The notes below the pieces were generated by a model that worked only from the letters and a program-made list of their open reading frames with translations, did no database searches and was not told the origin of the DNA. From assembly GCA_028455995.1 (NCBI GenBank), contig JABELC010000008.1:929501-993500 (forward strand): a stretch of DNA of 64,000 nucleotides, written 5' to 3'. Made by a program: the position numbers and the translations under genes. Shown here one piece after another: positions 58,515-64,000 of this stretch. Numbering within the stretch: position 1 is the stretch's first letter; the number at the start of each line of letters is the position of its first letter. This stretch comes from Scleromitrula shiraiana. Lineage: Eukaryota > Ascomycota > Leotiomycetes > Helotiales > Sclerotiniaceae.

Positions 58515-60592
58515 ATGGGTAAGAATTCCCCATGTTCCATCCCCATCCCCAAGTAGTTTGGTTGTTCAAACTCGTGTGTTACCTATACTAACTCTTTTTT
58601 GATTTATATAGTGGCAAGCGAGAATATCACCGCCGATATTCAAGGCGAGTTCGGTGCCGGTGCTGTTATAGCTATAGATCAGAAGGGTGCTATGGTTCAC
58701 ACCTTATCCAACACTACCCCCGAAACCGTGGAAGGGGATAACATACCGACCGAGGAAGAAAAAAAGACTCTCCGTCGGGTTGCTGGTAAAATTCCTCCTG
58801 TCGCGTATTTTCTCTGCGCCGTAGAATTTGCCGAGCGTGCTTCCTTCTAGTATGTACCCAATGATCTAAAGTATTTATGATCTGAGCTAACAATTTATAG
58901 TGGTTGCAAAGGTCTTTTCTCGAACTATGTCAATCGTCCTCTTCCTGTTGGTGGAGATGGATTAGGTGCTCCAGCTCGAGGAACTCAACAAACTGCCGGA
59001 GCATTGGGTCTAGGAACTGCCAAATCAACTGCCACTACCCAGTCGTTCTCTCTGTTGGCATACGCTCTTCCATTGTTCTTTGGATGGCTTTCAGACACAA
59101 AAACTGGTAGATTTAAACTCATCTGCTGGGGTGTTGCAATTTGTGGTATTGCACATGCTCTCATGTGTGCTGGAGGTGCTCCTAAGCTATTAGCAGATGG
59201 TAGTGCAAAAGTGCCATTCTTCATAAGTGTCTACGTATTGTCTATCGGTGCTGGTAAGATAAACCATTCCATTCATTTCAAAATTGTCACACTTTACTGA
59301 CCTATTCCTCTCTTTCAATAGCCATGTTCAAACCAAATATTTCCCCTATCTTGCTCGATCAAATTCCACAATCAGTTCCCACAACCACAATTCTCCCATC
59401 CGGCGAAAAAGTCATTGAAGATCCCGAAGCTACCACCGAGCGTGTTGTACTCTGGTTTTACCTTCTTATTAACGTTGGTGGTTTCATGGCTGTGCCAACT
59501 TCCTATACCGAAAAATATATCGGCTGGTGGCTGTCATTCCTCCTACCTCTACTTATGTATATCCCACTTCCAATCCTTCTCTGGTTTATCCGCAAACGTC
59601 TTGTCCTTTACCCACCTGGAGGTTCCGATCTTGGCAACGTTGTCCGCGTAGTTGGTATTTGCATCAAGCGTGGTGGTCTCAAACATATTGGTCGTGGTGC
59701 TGGTTTCTTTAATGTCGCTAAACCATCCGTTATTGCTCAATCATCCCACCCAATCGATGTACCATGGAACGATGCATTCGTCGACGATGTACGAAGAACC
59801 TTCCAAGCTACCGGAATCTTCATGTTCCTTCCCATCCAAACCATCAACGATAACGGAATAGGTGATAGCGCCACTGCACTTTCTACTATGCTCACCACGA
59901 ACGGTGTCCCCAACGATGTTATTTCCAACTTCAATTCCCTTTCTATCATCGTTTTCGCTCCAATTCTCAACTATGGTTTATATCCTCTTCTCCGAAGATG
60001 GAACGTCCACTACGGACCCATCGCTCGCATGACGACCGGATTCTTCCTCTCCACACTTGGCGCCGCTGCATACACCGTCCTCAACTACTACGCCTACAAA
60101 GTGGGACCTTGCGGAAACCACGGTAGTAGCGACACCTGCGTAGACGCTAATGGCGTCTCCCTTGTCTCCAACATCAGTATCTGGATCATGGCTATTCCCT
60201 ACGCACTAGGTGGTATCTCGGAACTCTTCGTCAACGTCCCCGCCTACGGAATTGCGTATTCCCGCGCTCCCGCCAACATGAGAGGTTTGGTGTCTGCTCT
60301 CAATCTCTTCAGTCAAGCTATTGCTTATTTGGTAGGTTTGGCTTGTGCCGGTCTCGTTCGCGACCCATATCTTACTTGGGATTTTGGCGCACCAACCATC
60401 ATTGGTTTGGTTAGTATGATTGCTTTCTACTGGATCTATAAAGATATCGATTCCGAGGAGTATAGACTTAGTGCGAATGAGGAAAGATTGGGGATCCAAG
60501 GGGAAAGCGAGAAGGTTGTTGATGAGGAGAGGCATCCGGCAGCTTCTCTTGATGAGAAGAATGCTCTCAAGGATAAGGAGTTGGCTATTTAG
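58515..60592 (+). CDS. PTR2: Proton-coupled peptide transporter, PTR2/POT family
   Basis: Plasma-membrane di-/tripeptide:H+ symporter of 621 residues. Exons: 58515-58518 (only ATG plus G), 58612-58849, 58901-59253, 59322-60592. The four-base first exon is inferred because splicing 58519-58611 yields MVASENITADI. The family signature near TM1 is VEFAERASFYGCKGLFSNYV (ExxERxxYG type). Then AYALPLFFGWLSDTKTGRFK, SIGAAMFKPNISPILLDQ, LLINVGGFMAVPTSYTEKYI, WWLSFLLPLLMYIPLPILLW, ATGIFMFLPIQTINDNGIGD, and the C-terminal half GISELFVNVPAYGIAYSRAP, ANMRGLVSALNLFSQAIAY. The cytosolic tail is charged (KVVDEERHPAASLDEKNA). Compared with yeast Ptr2 the length is normal. Expression is probably controlled by nitrogen supply, from family knowledge. 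Confidence 0.92.
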
Positions 60593-63500
60593 ATTATTCT
60601 TTTTGGCGAAGATCGTTGATCCTTCTTTCTGAGATACTCCTTCTGTTTGCTTATATAGTATGGGGTGGTTAATGTCATGGGCGGTTGATGGCCCTGGTGT
60701 TTTGAGAGGTTGCATACCTAGGTAGTTAACTTGAAGACGCATTGCTTTACTAAATGCCGAAAAGTTAATTTATTAATATTATATCATCTCAATCACGTCC
60801 TCGAGAATTTGCCTCTGAAAATGTCTTGCATCCGTTTGTATAGTAACTCGATCATGAAAATCCTGTACCTTTTCTCAGATGTTTATACATCTGGAGTATA
60901 GACAGGAAAGACAGAGTTCGACTTCACAGAAGTATGAATCGACCCATGAGTTAACATTTAGATGAGATGATGAAAAGACAGCCGGTATCATATATACAAT
61001 ACGAGGTTCCACTGTCGATATATGAATTATCCGGCATGAAGTCGGCGGGATACTAGTGCATTACGAAAGGAGGGTACGTGGCCCTTGGTCAGAACACAAT
61101 CAGGGATGTGGTCTGACTATTCACAAACACGATGCAAAGAATTATCAATGTCTATATGTGCGCAAATTTGCTTCGAGAGCTGATATAAGTATATATGCTC
61201 TCTATATGCAAAGTGACGATTTCCCTAAGAGCTACTCGATTTTCTAATGTCCGCGGTTATCTAGGAATAGGGCTGATGAAGATAGGAGCAATCCGCGAAT
61301 ACGCGAATGCGAGGGCCCGATCGGCCTCTCAGGGATCGGATACACCGATTTACAAGTACCCCGCGTCTACAGTAAGTAGGAAGGGGCAGTGTCACTATAT
61401 AAAGCCATTTAGCGACTGATTCCACCAAACATTATAACACTTCAGTATCCATGGATTACTTTAAGGGAACATAGAATCATGGGTTGGCCCGAACAATACC
61501 TAGTAGAATTCGGTAGGATTGGCACCGGATATATCGTAGCAATTGGCAGACCGGCGCTGCATGTCTTTTGAGGGTTCTTCAACGCCGTTTTGATGGAAAC
61601 TGAGGCAAAAAGGGCACTCAACTCGAAGAGTACTTGCAGACCTATAGAGCACCAGCGCTATTGGAAGTGCCTTTGTTATCAATATAGTTTGCGCGCGTTG
61701 GATGGACGGTCGTGTAGCTTACGATTTTCGTTAATTGAATAAGGAGTTTCAGCAATGTATATGTAAAACGAATGCATGCTTTAAATCAGCTCTGCCACCA
61801 TCTAGGCCTCTATTGAATTCGTCGCAAAAATCATCACAGTCTTGCATGCTGGTACCATGCTCTTCTCGGCAACCTTTCGAATGCGTCATCGTTAAGGTCA
61901 TATTCGAATTCGATAGCAATTATGGCCAGAGCGCAAAACAATTTGAGATAAGAAAATTTTGTAAAGTGGAACGGCGGGAAGTAAGGTAGTTCTTAGCCCA
62001 AGGAGAAGAGAGCCGATTTCGTTAACAATGGGCGGCCTTCAATACAGTGAAGCATTTGAGGGTATAAAGCATGTATACCTAGTTCATGTCGTCTTAAGTC
62101 TTGGCCCCTGACTTATTACGTAATCTGTCATGCCCGAAACCTCCATTCGGAATCTAGATACTTTCCCTTCGTCACTCTCTCTCGCCTTACTTCAGATTCT
62201 CAAAGAAACATACCTTTCTTATCTTCTTGATAATAACGGTTCTACAAGCGCCAGCAATCCTTCTTACCCTTAGGACGAAATGAATCAGGCCAGTCCAGTG
62301 CGGATAGTCCTTCGATATCGCGAACGACCTTTTTAAAACCTTAAAGCAATCATCAACGCGTTTCTTAAATGGCGGGATATCCAATTTGTAGACGATTACT
62401 ATACACATATATGTTGCAATCCTCCTTCTTCTCATATATACCTCGTTCTCGATCTCTATTGCAAAGCATGTCCAAATGTCGATCTCAATAGAATAGATCT
62501 TAAAGTATTTAAAGTCTTAGGAATTAATTCATTGTGCGTTATCTCTTTCGCCATCCAACTAAACTAACTATATCTAGTACATTTCAGGATCTCGGAGAGG
62601 TAGCTCGTAAGCAGGTTCACCAGCGATCTATTTCTCTAGACTGGGGGAAAGGCAGCTAGTCTAGTCAGATGAATTAGTCGGTGTTGTCCCAGCACAGGGG
62701 GGACAAGATCATCCAACCCATACATAGCAAAGTTCACCATAGCCACGGTGAAAGATCCTCTACGAATAAGGGCTTATTTAGTTGTCATCAAGGGCTAGTG
62801 TGTAAAGGCTATGGAGGCCAGAGCTAAACTATATGCAGGTTGTGGTCTTATCTGTAGTGCAGTCGACACTCGCAGACCTTTTCAACTCTATGACAGACGG
62901 CCCCTACCGTAGTCTGTATAGCATTCAAGGAAAAACACGATTTGACAACAAACATAAGTTCAAAAAAGTTATTGATCTTCGGAAAAAATATCGTTTTAGT
63001 AAGAAATTCCGTTATGAGAACCATAAATCCATGCATTAATCTCTACTTAGAGTCCTCACCCGGAGGCCCCCGCGCGACGAGAAATCACCCATCACAGTCA
63101 CCCACCCATACCTCTCAGTCAGAGGACCCAATCACGCAATCCCCTACTATCTCTTATCTCACTTTACACGTCGCATGCAAAAAACAAATGCCGTTCGGAA
63201 ACGGGTCTAGATTACCGCTACCACCAGACCTTTGGACTGCAGTCTTCGACAAAATTCCGGCTCCTCCGATCCTCGACTTCAATCTTCTAAGCGCAGAGCA
63301 AAAAAACAAGTTTGTCTATCATTGCATTTTTTTTTGTCCAGAATCCGAACCTTTCGTCAGACAGATACTTTTGAGATGCCAGGAGTCCACTCTCCACCTC
63401 TGCCAATTCCATTGCCAACACTTAGTCAACATACTCTTCCTTGAATAAATAGAACAAATTGCTCTATATCAGTCACTGTCACTACCCTGTGAACTGTCTA

Positions 63501-64000
63501 AGTTCGTTGTCTCGCGATTTGAAGTGTACTCATTGTTGATGAGATCTGAATTGAACGGGTTTTGTAGTTTTAAGCAATACCTTCCAATACAATATGCAAT
63601 AAAGAACAAGGCAGTTAAGGATGCGAAAATAATCATCAGTGCTGTAGTTTTGCTATTTATTGATCTTTCAAGAGTCGTTCCATGCTTAGCGATTTATTTC
63701 ATTGTGAATTCGGTCAACCGAGTTACTAAGTCTGGGAAGAAGCACTGAACTTCGAATAGCATACTTATGTAGAGGGGTGCTGACAGCCAATATCCTCCAC
63801 CACCGGATGCATGCAAGTGTAAAGATACCAACACGCAAAGTGGTTGCAATAGTTATGATCGCCGCTCGTGACGCCCGGAATCAGAATAGTTCATATTATT
63901 ACAATGTTACTGTTATACATAGCAACAGGTGGGACATGTCATAATACTAACCATTGCCTATCTCTGCTACTACTACATGAAGGATAAAAATAAATCAAAG
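60593..64000. other. 3.4 kb right-end region without supported gene
   Basis: Only short frames. The longest ATG frame (62942-63448, +) is compositionally mixed; its second half (SRLPLPPDLWTAVFDKIPAP) faintly recalls the start of F-box-type proteins but is too short and unsupported. Decayed transposon sequence is possible between 61000 and 63000, but no terminal repeats or protein motifs were found. Confidence 0.4.

Noticed and set aside
62942..63448. 168-codon frame on +
   Set aside because: Mixed composition, no recognised domain, no splice or promoter context; a faint F-box-like word is not enough.

Overview
The window is nuclear DNA of a filamentous ascomycete (Pezizomycotina). Genes are split by many short introns, mostly about 49-70 bp with GT...AG ends, and gene blocks alternate with gene-poor stretches, AT-rich islands and dense microsatellites. 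The gene set is typical of such fungi: nuclear-encoded ATP synthase subunit 9, an LaeA-like methyltransferase, a Zn2Cys6 regulator, Atg22, and an LsdA/Rds1-like ferritin fold. A member of the Leotiomycetes, perhaps Sclerotiniaceae, would fit, but that is inference; no marker gene proves it.

Layout. 1-1466 (-): endopolyphosphatase cut by the left edge. 3356-3437 (+): tRNA-Ser(AGA). 4434-6336 (-): HOL1-like MFS transporter with seven exons. 7887-9642 (-): LaeA-like methyltransferase spread over about 12 tiny exons. 9643-16160: gene desert with a C-rich strand-skewed part. 16161-16802 (-): ATP9. 16803-21110: repeats, a 388 bp MITE-like element and a possible gene relic. 21111-22229 (-): secreted LsdA/Rds1-like protein. 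23845-31297: a compact housekeeping block (ELP3 and LSC1 divergent, AP-2 mu, and a 2OG-Fe(II) oxygenase-like gene). 32207-33798 (-): ammonium transporter gene with two frame breaks. 35105-36793 (-): secreted GH43-like enzyme. 36850-40470: AT-rich island built of inverted-repeat elements. 41296-45337 (-): hydantoinase/oxoprolinase family gene. 47134-48879 (+): Atg22-like transporter. 50057-51709 (+): Zn2Cys6 regulator, followed by 51952-53017 (+), an NmrA/EasG-like NAD(P)-binding protein. 53018-58514: unusually microsatellite-rich spacer. 58515-60592 (+): PTR2-type peptide transporter. 60593-64000: no supported gene.

Themes. Several genes serve nitrogen handling: the ammonium transporter, the peptide transporter, vacuolar amino-acid efflux (Atg22) and a hydantoinase/oxoprolinase. 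They are interspersed with unrelated genes and are not an operon-like unit. No clearly novel multi-gene system was found. The strongest unusual signals are the doubly frame-broken ammonium transporter, four non-autonomous transposon-like elements defined here by terminal inverted repeats, the AT island rich in TACTAGTA and ACTTGAA words, and the dense microsatellite field at 53-58 kb. Exon boundaries come from reading splice sites and protein continuity by eye, without transcript data.
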